Source: Clostridia bacterium
GTDB taxonomy: Bacteria; Bacillota; Clostridia; Oscillospirales; CAG-272
DNA: 64,000 nt
Direction of reading: 5' to 3'
NCBI GenBank assembly: GCA_017472695.1
Contig: JAFUOQ010000016.1
Coordinates: 117,257-181,256, forward strand
The translations under genes and the position numbers were made by a program. Under the pieces are notes generated by a model. That model was given only the letters and a program-made list of their open reading frames with translations. It was not told the DNA's origin and made no database searches. Position 1 is the first letter of the stretch. Each line of letters begins with the position of its first letter. Positions 8,991 through 17,889 of the stretch are shown piece by piece.

Positions 8991-10087
8991 CTAAAAAAAT
9001 CTATAACCTCCGGATGTACATAATATGGATTGTATGGTGATTCTCTAAGAACTATTATAATAAACAGAATAGCCACTACAGAAACTGCCGAAATAACGAT
9101 TTCTTTGTTTTTTGAGCTTTTAAAATTAGCTATAACATTTACTGCCGTGAGGGCGATAAATGGTCTGAAATATAGAGATATTCTCGCTGCCATTGCCATT
9201 TGAAGTCCTAATGGAGCAAACATTGTCAAAAGTGCTAGTCCGTTCATTGCTACTCTGTTTTCATAGTTATCCATATCAAATTCAACATCAAATATGAATA
9301 CGCTAACTATAACAAATAAGGTTACACCCAATATTGGAATTATTGAATTAAAATTGGCAGTTGAGTCTACATAATTTCCATATATGTCCAAATTATATTG
9401 CGGAAACAGTTTTGTAAAAATTGGCAGAACTCGAGGGAACAGCACATAAATCAGTGCTCCTGCACCTGCGTAAACGAAGATTGATTTTGAAGTAAACCTT
9501 GTTTTTAATATAAAATAAGCCGGTATCATAACTATAGCAGCTGTTGTGTGGAACGCAGATGCCAAAAGAACCAACGCCATATACTTGAAAAAATCTTTTT
9601 TGTTTTTATTGATATATTTTGTTGCAAAAAAGCATATAGCTACTGCCAATATCTGTCTTATCAAGTTGAAGCTGTCAAAGAACTCACCCACGGAAAAGAA
9701 GAGCAAAACAGAAAGCCACGGAATTTTTGATCGCTTTCCATATGCCATAAAGCTAAAGCCCATAGTCAAGAATGCAATCACCGTTGCATAAAAAACCTCC
9801 GACCTAGAAATATAAGAAATTATTTTACTTAAAACAACAAAGCCTGTTTCTACATTAAAGTTCCTTGATAACACCTCGGAAAAATCCATTTGGGCAAGTC
9901 GTTGAAAAATATTATTATATTCAGGATGGTCGGTTGACATTTCACCTCTGATTCCCGAAACAACAACGAGTACTAAAAACAAAAACCACATGCCTCTTGA
10001 AGGCTTTTCTTTTCTATAAAACAATACACCGATTAAAATAATCGCTATAGCTACCGATACGTAAACTAACATTGTATTTTTGTTCAC
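8987..10087 (-). CDS. EpsG-family polysaccharide polymerase (Wzy-like)
   Basis: 366 residues with about ten membrane segments. The motif GIRGEMSTDHPEYNNIFQ after the second segment is characteristic of EpsG/Wzy-type polymerases, which join repeat units outside the membrane after flipping. The open frame can begin at a GTG (10085-10087), but that start directly abuts the GGGAG ribosome site; the ATG five codons later (10070-10072) is an alternative with a rather long spacing, so the exact start is unsure. It sits between two GT4 genes in the operon and overlaps the downstream one by four bases. Confidence 0.82.
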   Translation of the reverse strand: MNKNTMLVYVSVAIAIILIGVLFYRKEKPSRGMWFLFLVLVVVSGIRGEMSTDHPEYNNIFQRLAQMDFSEVLSRNFNVETGFVVLSKIISYISRSEVFYATVIAFLTMGFSFMAYGKRSKIPWLSVLLFFSVGEFFDSFNLIRQILAVAICFFATKYINKNKKDFFKYMALVLLASAFHTTAAIVMIPAYFILKTRFTSKSIFVYAGAGALIYVLFPRVLPIFTKLFPQYNLDIYGNYVDSTANFNSIIPILGVTLFVIVSVFIFDVEFDMDNYENRVAMNGLALLTMFAPLGLQMAMAARISLYFRPFIALTAVNVIANFKSSKNKEIVISAVSVVAILFIIIVLRESPYNPYYVHPEVIDFFR

Positions 10088-10112
10088 TCCCTTTAAAATG
10101 CTACTAAAATAG

Positions 10113-11306
10113 TTAACTAATAAAGTCTATTACTCGTTTCATTTGAACATTGCAATTCTTTTTAGTTAAAACAAAATCTCGCGCTTTTTTGCCAAAGCCG
10201 AGTCTTTCTTCTCTTGACATATTCGCAACCTCGACGATTTTTGATTTTAGATAATCCTTATCAATCGTATCAAGTGGAATTATGTAGTCAAAATATTCGT
10301 CGGGTATTCCCTTTATTCTGGTTGATAAAACCGGATTGCCCGAAGCCATGTATTCAAACAATTTCGATGGGAAGCAATAAGTTGATGCCGGCTCGCTAGG
10401 ATCTCTAGTAGAAATCAACATCGTTGCCTCTCTTTGCTTGTTTAATAAATCCTTTTTTGTTGGCAAATATCCAAGATATTTAATTCGTTTATCTTCTTTC
10501 GCCCTCTCGTTTATAAGCTCGACTGCGTTTCCATTTCCTGTTAGCCAAAGCTCATAATTATCTGGTAGCTCCTTAAACGCATCAAGTAGCTCCTTTATAC
10601 CAAAGCGCAAATCAAGCACACCAGAGTACATAACAGAAATTTTGTTCTCGCTTGGCATCAAGTCCTCATCTGCCATCAAAGAAGCATCATATGAGCCCTC
10701 CATAACAGTAAAGGAGCCGTCCTTTAGCTTAAGGAATTGTGCCATGTGCTTTGAATAAAGGACATATTTGTCCACCCTTTTCATATTGTGCTTAATGGTT
10801 TGCCAATCAATCTTTTTTAAGAATTTCTTTAATGTGGACATATTCATATCCATATACTGTGGCAAATCTGGCACTATTTGGACAAATTTTGCATTCTTTA
10901 TTATCTTTTTTATAGCTACAGCTGCTGCCATAAATGGTGTGTGCATTTCATAGGCAAATACTGTAACATCCTCGCCCTTGTTTTCCCTTGCCCACTTTTT
11001 CGCTTCTTTAACTAATGCTTTCCTTTTGGAAATCAAATTAATGTATTTGCGGGTTCTATATCCCACATTTACACCCTTTTTACCATTTTCTAATATCCAG
11101 TAAACAGTTTTTGTTTTCTTCTCACGATATATTGGATAAGGTGGCAATGCGCTTGCACTAATTGTATCGCAATTTACGCCGTTGTTATCTAGTCCGTGAC
11201 ATAGCGCATTGTTTGATGTCTCCGCCGAAAGAGATTTAGCCCCATTTGCAATAAATTTTTCTCTATTCTCTTGGGAATTGCTTACACCTATCCATAAATA
11301 TTTCAT
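10113..11306 (-). CDS. Glycosyltransferase family 4
   Basis: 397 residues, GT-B fold. The C-terminal domain has VMYSGVLDLRFGIKELLDAF and DPSEPASTYCFPSKLFEYMASGNPVL, the usual GT4 donor-site block. No membrane segment is seen, so it is probably cytoplasmic or peripheral. ATG is preceded by AGGAGA. It is the second gene of the polysaccharide operon, 15 bases after the GT2 gene. Specificity not recognisable. Confidence 0.87.
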   Translation of the reverse strand: MKYLWIGVSNSQENREKFIANGAKSLSAETSNNALCHGLDNNGVNCDTISASALPPYPIYREKKTKTVYWILENGKKGVNVGYRTRKYINLISKRKALVKEAKKWARENKGEDVTVFAYEMHTPFMAAAVAIKKIIKNAKFVQIVPDLPQYMDMNMSTLKKFLKKIDWQTIKHNMKRVDKYVLYSKHMAQFLKLKDGSFTVMEGSYDASLMADEDLMPSENKISVMYSGVLDLRFGIKELLDAFKELPDNYELWLTGNGNAVELINERAKEDKRIKYLGYLPTKKDLLNKQREATMLISTRDPSEPASTYCFPSKLFEYMASGNPVLSTRIKGIPDEYFDYIIPLDTIDKDYLKSKIVEVANMSREERLGFGKKARDFVLTKKNCNVQMKRVIDFIS

Positions 11307-11321
11307 AGCTTCTCCTATTAA

Positions 11322-12110
11322 TTATCTGTATTTAAAAAATCCTTTTATTGCCCAATGCATCATATAATATAAAGATTTCACAATGCAGATTTTTTCTATT
11401 TTTCTATATACGCGCCATTGATACTTTATCATCTTTGTTTTGTTTGTTGAAACGGAATTTTGATGTATTTTGTATGTAGTTAAATTCTCGTGTAAACACG
11501 ATACATCTATTCCAGTTTTTAAAATTTGGAGCCAACAAGCAAAGTCTTCTCTTTTTTCTGCTTGCGTTGGCATATATACTTTTCCAAGCTTTTCAGAATC
11601 ATATATAACAGTTGAACAGCCAATATAGCAATGCTTGAGTATATCCTTATATGAATATGTGTCTTTTTTCGGGGAAAACACCGTTTCTTTTTCGTTTTGG
11701 CAATCAACCACTGAATAGTTTGTACATGAAAACGCACTGTTCTGCTCGTTCATAAAATCCAAGTGCTTAGATAACTTGTCCTTTGACCACAAATCATCGC
11801 TATCCAAGAATGCAATATATTTGCCATTTGCTTTCTCGATTGCCCTATTTCTAGATACAGCCGCACCACTATTAGTTTGATTTTCCATCAGCTTTATTCT
11901 ATCATCAGCAAAACGCTTTATTAATTCTATTGAATTATCAGTCGAGCAATCGTCAACTAGAATAAGCTCCCAATTTGTATAGGTTTGTGCAATTACGCTT
12001 TCAATAGTTTCATTAAGATACTTAGATGCGTTGTAAATTGGCATGATTATCGATACAAGAGCATGGTTCTTTTCAACCTGTTTTTCAATGTTTTGTGTCT
12101 TTGTTTCCAT
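11322..12110 (-). CDS. Glycosyltransferase family 2, first gene of the polysaccharide operon
   Basis: 262 residues from the ATG at 12108-12110. A longer frame runs upstream to 12206, but it would pass through the promoter, and the ATG at 12110 has an AGGGGA ribosome site, so the short start is chosen. GT-A motifs: SIIMPIYNASKYLNETIESV, DDCSTDNS and the metal-binding DSDD in FLDSDDLWSKDK. It probably adds a sugar early in repeat-unit assembly. No initiating phosphoglycosyltransferase is present in the window, so that gene must lie elsewhere (for example left of the window). Confidence 0.9.
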   Translation of the reverse strand: METKTQNIEKQVEKNHALVSIIMPIYNASKYLNETIESVIAQTYTNWELILVDDCSTDNSIELIKRFADDRIKLMENQTNSGAAVSRNRAIEKANGKYIAFLDSDDLWSKDKLSKHLDFMNEQNSAFSCTNYSVVDCQNEKETVFSPKKDTYSYKDILKHCYIGCSTVIYDSEKLGKVYMPTQAEKREDFACWLQILKTGIDVSCLHENLTTYKIHQNSVSTNKTKMIKYQWRVYRKIEKICIVKSLYYMMHWAIKGFFKYR

Positions 12111-12171
12111 ATTTCCCCTATTAATTATATATTTTATGATACACGCACACATGATGTACGCATACATATTT

Positions 12172-12200
12172 ATTATATAATATAATACAATATTTGTCAA
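12172..12200 (-). promoter_or_regulatory. Sigma-A promoter of the polysaccharide operon
   Basis: Read on the minus strand: TTGACA at 12195-12200, a 17-base spacer and TATAAT at 12172-12177, both hexamers perfect. Transcription would start near 12165, giving a leader of about 55 bases before the GT2 start at 12110. No other strong promoter was noticed down to the end of the window, so the operon may be a single transcript of at least 12 kb. Confidence 0.9.
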
Positions 12201-12221
12201 GAGCAAAAACCGAGCAAGAAA

Positions 12222-12283
12222 AAAACCGCCGAAAATGAAGTGAACTAAATGGGGTTCACTTCAAAATCGGCGGTTTTTTTAAT
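12222..12283 (-). terminator. Long terminator hairpin after the cyclophilin-like gene
   Basis: A stem of about 20 base pairs (ACCGCCGA.. arm at 12225-12245, complementary arm at 12254-12275) is flanked by an A run on the left and a T run on the right, so it can end transcription on either strand. It lies directly downstream of the 12305-14602 gene and shields it from the divergent promoter region of the polysaccharide operon. Confidence 0.85.
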
Positions 12284-12304
12284 TTTAATTAGTTTATTTT
12301 AGAA

Positions 12305-14602
12305 TTATTTTGCTGTCTTGTTTGCAACAACTGCCTTTGCAATTCTTGGATATGATTTTGAAACTGTGATAGATGTCTTCTTGCTTGCTTCAACAGCTGG
12401 GTCGCTTGTTGCTGTTACGTTAATTAGCTCTGTTTCGATAACAACCTCGCAAACATCGCCCTTATTAAGCTTCAAGTAGTCATATTTTTCAAGCTTTTCA
12501 CCATTTCTGTAGATTGAAACATAGTTTTGCATATCTGTAGGAATTACAAATTCATACATACAGGTTGATGTAGCTGTGAATACATATGTTACCTTCTTTT
12601 GAGCCTTGTCTTGGTTGGTGATAGCAATTGAGTTATCTACCCAGCTTGAGCTTGTGCTTGATGTTGCTGTGTTAAGGTCAAGTGTTGGGTCATCAACAGT
12701 AATTGTATATTCTGTATCCTTCTTGAAAGCATTTGTATCAGTTAGTTCAAGCTCAATTGTGTATGTCTTTTCCTTTTCAAGGAATGCATAAGGTCTTACC
12801 TTCTTGCTAACAACTCCAGACTTGTCTGTTTCGTTGTATTCATTTAGAAGCTTTCCATCTGCGTCGTAAATTCTGAACACTTGAGTTCCATCTACATCAA
12901 CAGAGAACACGTGCTTGCCAGAAAGCTCTGCGACGAATGTATATAATACCTTTTTAGCATCGAGGTCTGATTGTAGAATTGTAACATCTGTATCACCAAC
13001 AGAAAGCTTTGGCTCTAAAATTTGAAGCTTGTATTCCTTGTCAGCTGTCAAGCCTGTAACAGCCATTGAAAGCTTATAGGTCTTACCTGCCTCAAGTGTA
13101 GCGTAGCCTGTACCAAGCTCCTCGCCTTCTTGATCAAGAATCTTGATTTCCTTAATATCCGTGCTGGAAACAACGTACTTGCCATCTACTCCTGCAACGA
13201 ATGAATATACTACTGTGCCTGCTGTGATTTCGTCCTTTGTGAACTTAACCGTTTCCTCTTCGTTGATTACAAAATATCTTTCATCAACAGTGATTTTTCC
13301 ATTAACACTTGTAGAGTTATCTGCAAATTGTGCACCTGTTGCCGGAACTGCAAATGTATAAAGCTCGCCAGCGGTTAGGTTAAGTGTCAAGGTTGTGTCT
13401 GTTGCCTTACCCTCTACCTTTACACCATTCTTGTCGTTAACTGTGATATCCTTCAAGCTTGTAAATGTGAAGATATATTCACCGGTAACTGGAGCTGTGT
13501 AGTAGTAATAAAGGATTTTGCCCTCTTCCTTATCCTTGCTTGTGATTGTGCTAATGCTGTTGCTACCTGCTTCAAGAACGCGGTCTGTGATTATAAAGTT
13601 AACTGTGCCTGCAGTTGCGCCTTCTTTAATTGCTATTCTGAACTTGTATTCTGTTCCTGCAACAAGGTATCTTTCAACTGTGCCAAGTGTTTGTGATTCA
13701 CCATCGTCAATAATCAAGCCTGTGAAGTTAGCGCCTGATGTGAAGATATATTCACCTGTATATTCAGGTGTAAATGTACGGTCAATGTATGTTGTTTTGA
13801 TATCGTTTGCATCGATTTCAATCTTGTTTGTTCCGTTTGAAAGTGCGTTTTCGTCCTTATCGCTGGTTGATGAATCAGACTTGCCTTGGTAATCCTTTAC
13901 CATTGTATTGATAATTTCCATATCAGCTGCAACTACCTTACCAAAAGCAGCGTTGTTACCATCGTAACCAGTCTTTTCGTTTGCATATGTGTACTCGTCG
14001 CCATCATAATCGTCGGTCAAAATCATAAAGTCTGTAGTTGATGAATAATAGCCACTACCTCTAACCATAGTGATAACGCCATAGGTATGTGAAATTCTGT
14101 TTGCGAAATTGTTATCATAGAATTCGCCGGTAAGAACCTCGTGATTTTCGTGATCATGATCGTCCTCCTCGTTCTTTTCAATAGAATGTGAGAAGGTGAT
14201 GTATTCTGTGCTTGTTGATGTGCTTACGGTTAAATACTTGCTGTCAAAATAGCCCTCTTCAACCTTTTTCTTGAAGTTTGCTACTGTTTCTGGAGCCTCC
14301 TTACCATAAAGCTCAATTCTAACCTTGCCGTAGCCATCAAGCTCGAGCTCTACAATATCAGTAACCTCAAAGCTATGCTCCTGTGGGTCTAAAAATTCTC
14401 TTGGTGTGGTCTTTGTGCAAGCCTTGAAAATATGAACAAAGCCTGTGATTAAAACAACAACAGCTACTGTTGCTAATACAACATAGAGTGTGTTTAAAGC
14501 AACGTTCTTTGCTTTTTTACCTTTCTTTGTTTTGTTTTTCTGTGCCTTTGCTATGTCGGTCTTTTCTGTAACATAGTTGGCATTTTTCTTATTTTTAGCC
14601 AT
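12305..14602 (-). CDS. Membrane-anchored extracellular cyclophilin-like protein with repeated beta domains
   Basis: 765 residues. A Lys-rich cytoplasmic tail (1-36) is followed by one membrane segment (about 37-60). Residues about 78-245 resemble a cyclophilin-type peptidyl-prolyl isomerase (YGKVRIELYGKEAPETVANFKKKVEEGYF; YGVITMVRGSGYYSSTTDFMIL; AAFGKVVAADMEIINTM), though the insert EEDDHDHENHE is unusual and the canonical catalytic Arg/Phe pattern is degenerate. The rest holds about four repeats of roughly 100 residues with YIFTF/YTFAV strands, resembling secreted bacterial pre-peptidase or Ig-like folds. A role in folding or binding outside the membrane is likely; isomerase activity is uncertain. 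Transcribed alone, with its own promoter and terminator. Confidence 0.72.
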   Translation of the reverse strand: MAKNKKNANYVTEKTDIAKAQKNKTKKGKKAKNVALNTLYVVLATVAVVVLITGFVHIFKACTKTTPREFLDPQEHSFEVTDIVELELDGYGKVRIELYGKEAPETVANFKKKVEEGYFDSKYLTVSTSTSTEYITFSHSIEKNEEDDHDHENHEVLTGEFYDNNFANRISHTYGVITMVRGSGYYSSTTDFMILTDDYDGDEYTYANEKTGYDGNNAAFGKVVAADMEIINTMVKDYQGKSDSSTSDKDENALSNGTNKIEIDANDIKTTYIDRTFTPEYTGEYIFTSGANFTGLIIDDGESQTLGTVERYLVAGTEYKFRIAIKEGATAGTVNFIITDRVLEAGSNSISTITSKDKEEGKILYYYYTAPVTGEYIFTFTSLKDITVNDKNGVKVEGKATDTTLTLNLTAGELYTFAVPATGAQFADNSTSVNGKITVDERYFVINEEETVKFTKDEITAGTVVYSFVAGVDGKYVVSSTDIKEIKILDQEGEELGTGYATLEAGKTYKLSMAVTGLTADKEYKLQILEPKLSVGDTDVTILQSDLDAKKVLYTFVAELSGKHVFSVDVDGTQVFRIYDADGKLLNEYNETDKSGVVSKKVRPYAFLEKEKTYTIELELTDTNAFKKDTEYTITVDDPTLDLNTATSSTSSSWVDNSIAITNQDKAQKKVTYVFTATSTCMYEFVIPTDMQNYVSIYRNGEKLEKYDYLKLNKGDVCEVVIETELINVTATSDPAVEASKKTSITVSKSYPRIAKAVVANKTAK

Positions 14603-14634
14603 AAATTCTTCCTTTCTGGATTTATTTCTTGATT

Positions 14635-14663
14635 ATTCTATCATACTTTTTAAAATAAATCAA
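14635..14663 (-). promoter_or_regulatory. Probable promoter of the cyclophilin-like gene
   Basis: On the minus strand: TTGATT at 14658-14663, 17-base spacer, TAGAAT at 14635-14640. The leader before the ATG at 14602 is about 25 bases and contains GAAAGGAAG as ribosome site. Confidence 0.6.
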
Positions 14664-14696
14664 TGCATTTTTGATTATTTCTTTTTGAAAATTGTG

Positions 14697-14725
14697 TTGA
14701 CTTTGGGAATTTTATGTGATATAAT
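14697..14725 (+). promoter_or_regulatory. Promoter of the SCIFF operon
   Basis: TTGACT at 14697-14702, a 17-base spacer and TATAAT at 14720-14725. The scfA ATG follows at 14760 after an AGGAGG site at 14745-14750. It is back to back with the promoter of the cyclophilin-like gene. Confidence 0.85.
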
Positions 14726-14759
14726 CGTTTCATAAACAGTTTTTAGGAGGATTATTAAC

Positions 14760-14909
14760 ATGGAACACATCAAAACCCTTAAAACAGGCAACCTTTGCGA
14801 AAGCGCTAAAAACGGTGGATGTGGCGAATGCCAGACATCATGCCAATCCGCTTGTAAAACGAGCTGCGGTATCGCTAACCAAGCATGCGAAAACAACGAA
14901 AGAAAATAA
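14760..14909 (+). CDS. scfA: SCIFF ribosomal peptide precursor
   Basis: 49 residues, short and easy to miss. It begins MEHIKTLKTGNLCESAK and has the highly conserved Cys-rich core with CGECQTSCQSACKTSC (residues 21-36). Cysteines are at 13, 21, 24, 28, 32, 36 and 43: seven, where the family name stands for six cysteines in forty-five residues, so Cys13 may be extra. In Clostridia a radical-SAM maturase links a core cysteine to a nearby residue by a thioether; the maturase gene follows at 15013. The AGGAGG site nine bases before the ATG is strong. The natural function of SCIFF peptides remains unknown. Confidence 0.95.
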   Translation: MEHIKTLKTGNLCESAKNGGCGECQTSCQSACKTSCGIANQACENNERK

Positions 14910-14926
14910 TTGTTAATAGCTAATTT

Positions 14927-14969
14927 CGGGACTGCAGAGGAAAGAGATTTCTCTTTTTTAGGCAGTCCG
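14927..14969 (+). terminator. Hairpin between scfA and scfB, possible partial terminator
   Basis: GGACTGC (14929-14935) pairs with GCAGTCC (14962-14968), and inside it AAAGAGA pairs with TCTCTTT, giving a long hairpin followed by the T-rich ATTTTATATTT. In a peptide-maturase pair this would let more peptide mRNA than maturase mRNA accumulate. It could equally be an mRNA-stability or processing element. Confidence 0.6.
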
Positions 14970-15012
14970 ATTTTATATTTAAATCAAATTTGTAATTAAC
15001 TTACGAGGTAAC

Positions 15013-16389
15013 ATGGTACACCAATTCAAATTTAACGAATTAAACATTGTTCTTGATATATGCTCTGGCTCTGTTCACGTTGTTGACGATATTGCATATG
15101 ATATCATTGAAATGTACGAAAATCAGACACGCGACGAGGTTTTTTCTAAAATTTTAGCAAAATATCAAGACAAAAATATATCCCTCGACGAGATAAACGC
15201 CTGCTACTTGCAGGTAGAGGAATTAAAGAATAATGGTTCTCTTTTTACTCCTGATACGTTTGAACCAATGGCTGATAAATTGAAACAAAAAACCAGTGGA
15301 GTTATTAAGGCTCTCTGCCTTCACGTTGCTCACACCTGCAACTTAAATTGCTCATACTGCTTTGCTTCACAAGGAAAATATCACGGTGAGCGTGCTGTTA
15401 TGTCACTTGAGGTTGGCAAGCGTGCTTTGGATTTCTTGATTGAAAATTCAGGCTCTCGCCACAATTTGGAGGTTGACTTTTTTGGTGGCGAGCCACTTAT
15501 GAATTTCCAAATGATTAAGGATTTGGTTGCTTACGCAAGAGAGCAAGAAAAGATACATAACAAGAACTTTCGTTTCACCCTTACTACAAACGGCGTTTTG
15601 ATTGACAAGGATGTTATTGATTTTGCCAATCGCGAAATGTCAAATGTAGTTTTGAGCCTTGATGGACGAAAGGAAATTCACGACAAGTATCGAGTTGACT
15701 ATCTAGGAAATGGTAGCTGGGATAAAATCGTTCCAAAATTTAAGGAGCTGGTTGAAGCTCGCGGTGGTGCAAACTACTATATGCGTGGCACCTTTACCCA
15801 CTCCAACCCCGACTTTTTAGAGGATATCAAGGTTATGCTAGAGCTCGGCTTTAAAGAGCTTTCTATGGAGCCTGTTGTTTGTGCGAAGGGCGATAAGGAG
15901 GAATTGACCGAGGAGGACTTTCCTATCGTTTGCAAGCAGTACGAGGAGCTTGCCAAGCTCATGATGAAAAAGGATAAGGAGGGAGAACCATTCACCTTCT
16001 ATCACTATATGATTGACCTAAAGGGCGGACCCTGTATCTATAAACGCATATCCGGATGTGGCTCTGGAACTGAATATATGGCAGTTACTCCTTGGGGTGA
16101 TTTGTACCCTTGCCACCAGTTTGTAGGTGAAGAAAAATACAAGCTCGGCGACATTTATAACGGCGTAACAAATAAGGAAGCACAAAATGAATTCGCGTCC
16201 TGCAATGTTTATGCGCGTCCTGACTGTAAGGACTGCTGGGCGAAGCTATACTGCTCTGGTGGTTGCGCGGCAAACGCTTATCACGCGACCGGCTCCGTTC
16301 GTGGAGTTTATGAATATGGCTGTCGTCTATTTAGAAAAAGAATGGAGTGCGCTATTGCATTAGCCGTAAGTCGCGCGCTTAACGAATAA
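15013..16389 (+). CDS. scfB: SCIFF radical-SAM/SPASM thioether maturase
   Basis: 458 residues, the normal length of the family. The radical-SAM 4Fe-4S motif CNLNCSYC has Cys109, Cys113 and Cys116. A GGEP motif follows (FFGGEPLMNF). The C-terminal SPASM region has the expected cysteines (CGSGTEYMAVTPWGDLYPC; CKDCWAKLYCSGGC) that bind auxiliary clusters. The N-terminal 90 residues form the small peptide-binding domain. It modifies the SCIFF peptide made just upstream, with S-adenosylmethionine as radical source, in the cytoplasm under anaerobic conditions. Its stop overlaps the next gene's ATG by one base (TAATG). Confidence 0.95.
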   Translation: MVHQFKFNELNIVLDICSGSVHVVDDIAYDIIEMYENQTRDEVFSKILAKYQDKNISLDEINACYLQVEELKNNGSLFTPDTFEPMADKLKQKTSGVIKALCLHVAHTCNLNCSYCFASQGKYHGERAVMSLEVGKRALDFLIENSGSRHNLEVDFFGGEPLMNFQMIKDLVAYAREQEKIHNKNFRFTLTTNGVLIDKDVIDFANREMSNVVLSLDGRKEIHDKYRVDYLGNGSWDKIVPKFKELVEARGGANYYMRGTFTHSNPDFLEDIKVMLELGFKELSMEPVVCAKGDKEELTEEDFPIVCKQYEELAKLMMKKDKEGEPFTFYHYMIDLKGGPCIYKRISGCGSGTEYMAVTPWGDLYPCHQFVGEEKYKLGDIYNGVTNKEAQNEFASCNVYARPDCKDCWAKLYCSGGCAANAYHATGSVRGVYEYGCRLFRKRMECAIALAVSRALNE

Positions 16390-17744
16390 TGAATACTCCA
16401 ATTTGTGATTACATAAAAAAATATAACGAGGAAAATGCTACCCGTTTGCATATGCCAGGTCACAAGGGCTCTTCTCTTTTAGGGCTCGAATCTTATGACA
16501 TCACGGAAATTGATGGTGCTGATTGTCTTTATAAGGCGAACGGAATAATCAAGGAAAGCGAAGAAAACGCAAGTGAGCTTTTCGACAGTGGTGCAACCTT
16601 TTATTCCTGTGAGGGCTCTTCGCTTTCAGTCAGAGCTATGCTCTATATTGCAAAGGCATATGCTTTGTCAAAGGCGAGCGCGAGAGAGCCACAAAAAATG
16701 TATGTGCTTGCATCAAGGAACGCGCATACCTCATTTGTTTCAGCCTCGGTTTTATTAGACTTTGAAGTTGAATGGCTATACCCTGACAACGCCAACTATA
16801 TTTCGGGCAAGATTAGTGCAGAAAAAATAGAAAAGGCGCTATCCTGTGTCGATATTTTGCCGTTTGCCGTATATATAACAAGCCCTGATTATCTTGGCAA
16901 CATTTGTAACATTAAGTCGATTGCCGACGTGTGCAAGAGGTACGGAATACCTCTTTTGGTAGACAATGCTCACGGCGCCTATTTGAAATTTTTGAAAAAA
17001 AGCGAGCATCCAATTGATCAAGGCGCTACAATGTGCTGTGATTCAGCTCACAAGACCTTGCCTGTCTTAACAGGTGGAGGATATTTACACGTTTCAAAAG
17101 ACGCTCCAACCTTTTTCAAAGAAAACGCAAGGTGCGCGCTATCTCTCTTTGGTTCTAGTAGTCCATCGTACTTGATTTTAGCATCACTTGATAATGCAAA
17201 TAAATATATAAATGATGGATTTTCTTTAAGGTTGGCAGATTTTTCCTATGTTGTTGACTCCTTAAAGAATCGATTAATCTCTTACGGATATGAGCTAGTA
17301 GGAGATGAGAAATTAAAGATAACCATCAAAGCAAAGTCATACGGATATACAGGATATGAGATTTATGATATTTTGCGTTCTCGTGGTATTGTTTGCGAGT
17401 TTTGCGACCCCGACTTTATAGTTATGATGCTGACAATCGAAAACAAAGCAAGCGACCTTGATTTAATTGATGCAACGCTTAAATGCATACCCCAAAAATC
17501 ACCAATTTTAGACACTCCTCCGCAAATTTTACCAATTGAACGAGTAATTTCTTCAAAGGAAGCATATTTTTCGCCTCGCAAAATTGTACATACAAACGAA
17601 ACGGTTGGAAAAATCTTGTCGGCATCTGTTGTCACCTGTCCCCCAGCTATTAATATCATTGTTGCAGGAGAAAAAATCACTCAAAATGTAGTTGACATAT
17701 GCAAATACTACGGCATTGACTCGTTGTCTGTTATTGATGATTAA
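16389..17744 (+). CDS. PLP-dependent Orn/Lys/Arg decarboxylase-like enzyme
   Basis: 451 residues, the short YaaO-like form of the family. The N-terminus (YNEENATRLHMPGHKGSS) carries the MPGHKG signature, and the SAHKTLPVLTGGGYLHV segment (around residues 217-233) holds the expected PLP-binding lysine. The family decarboxylates arginine, lysine or ornithine to polyamine precursors, but short members are often unassigned. Start and stop of the neighbouring scfB overlap by one base, so it is translationally coupled to the SCIFF maturase. Whether this is functional or just chromosomal convenience is unknown. Confidence 0.88.
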   Translation: MNTPICDYIKKYNEENATRLHMPGHKGSSLLGLESYDITEIDGADCLYKANGIIKESEENASELFDSGATFYSCEGSSLSVRAMLYIAKAYALSKASAREPQKMYVLASRNAHTSFVSASVLLDFEVEWLYPDNANYISGKISAEKIEKALSCVDILPFAVYITSPDYLGNICNIKSIADVCKRYGIPLLVDNAHGAYLKFLKKSEHPIDQGATMCCDSAHKTLPVLTGGGYLHVSKDAPTFFKENARCALSLFGSSSPSYLILASLDNANKYINDGFSLRLADFSYVVDSLKNRLISYGYELVGDEKLKITIKAKSYGYTGYEIYDILRSRGIVCEFCDPDFIVMMLTIENKASDLDLIDATLKCIPQKSPILDTPPQILPIERVISSKEAYFSPRKIVHTNETVGKILSASVVTCPPAINIIVAGEKITQNVVDICKYYGIDSLSVIDD

Positions 17745-17838
17745 TTTTAGCAAAAAAAGAGATACCCCAACGGTGTGCAAAATTAGCGGTAAACTATATC
17801 AGTTGGTTAATAATTGCCACGCTGTAAACAAATAATTG

Positions 17839-17873
17839 ACCCCAACAGATTTTTTAAGGTCTGTTGGGGTTTG
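17839..17873 (+). terminator. Terminator of the SCIFF operon
   Basis: ACCCCAACAGA (17839-17849) pairs perfectly with TCTGTTGGGGT (17860-17870), an 11-bp stem followed by a short TT tract. It lies about 95 bases after the PLP-enzyme stop and also separates it from the convergent gene at 17890. Confidence 0.75.
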
Positions 17874-17889
17874 CTATTACATAAACAAT

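Noticed and set aside
12111-12206. Longer N-terminus for the first GT2 gene
   Set aside because: It would cover the -10 and -35 boxes and the predicted transcription start; the family N-terminus begins after the ATG at 12110.
14675-14896. 73-codon minus-strand frame over the SCIFF peptide
   Set aside because: It overlaps scfA and its promoter on the opposite strand; scfA has consensus promoter, AGGAGG site and the conserved Cys core.
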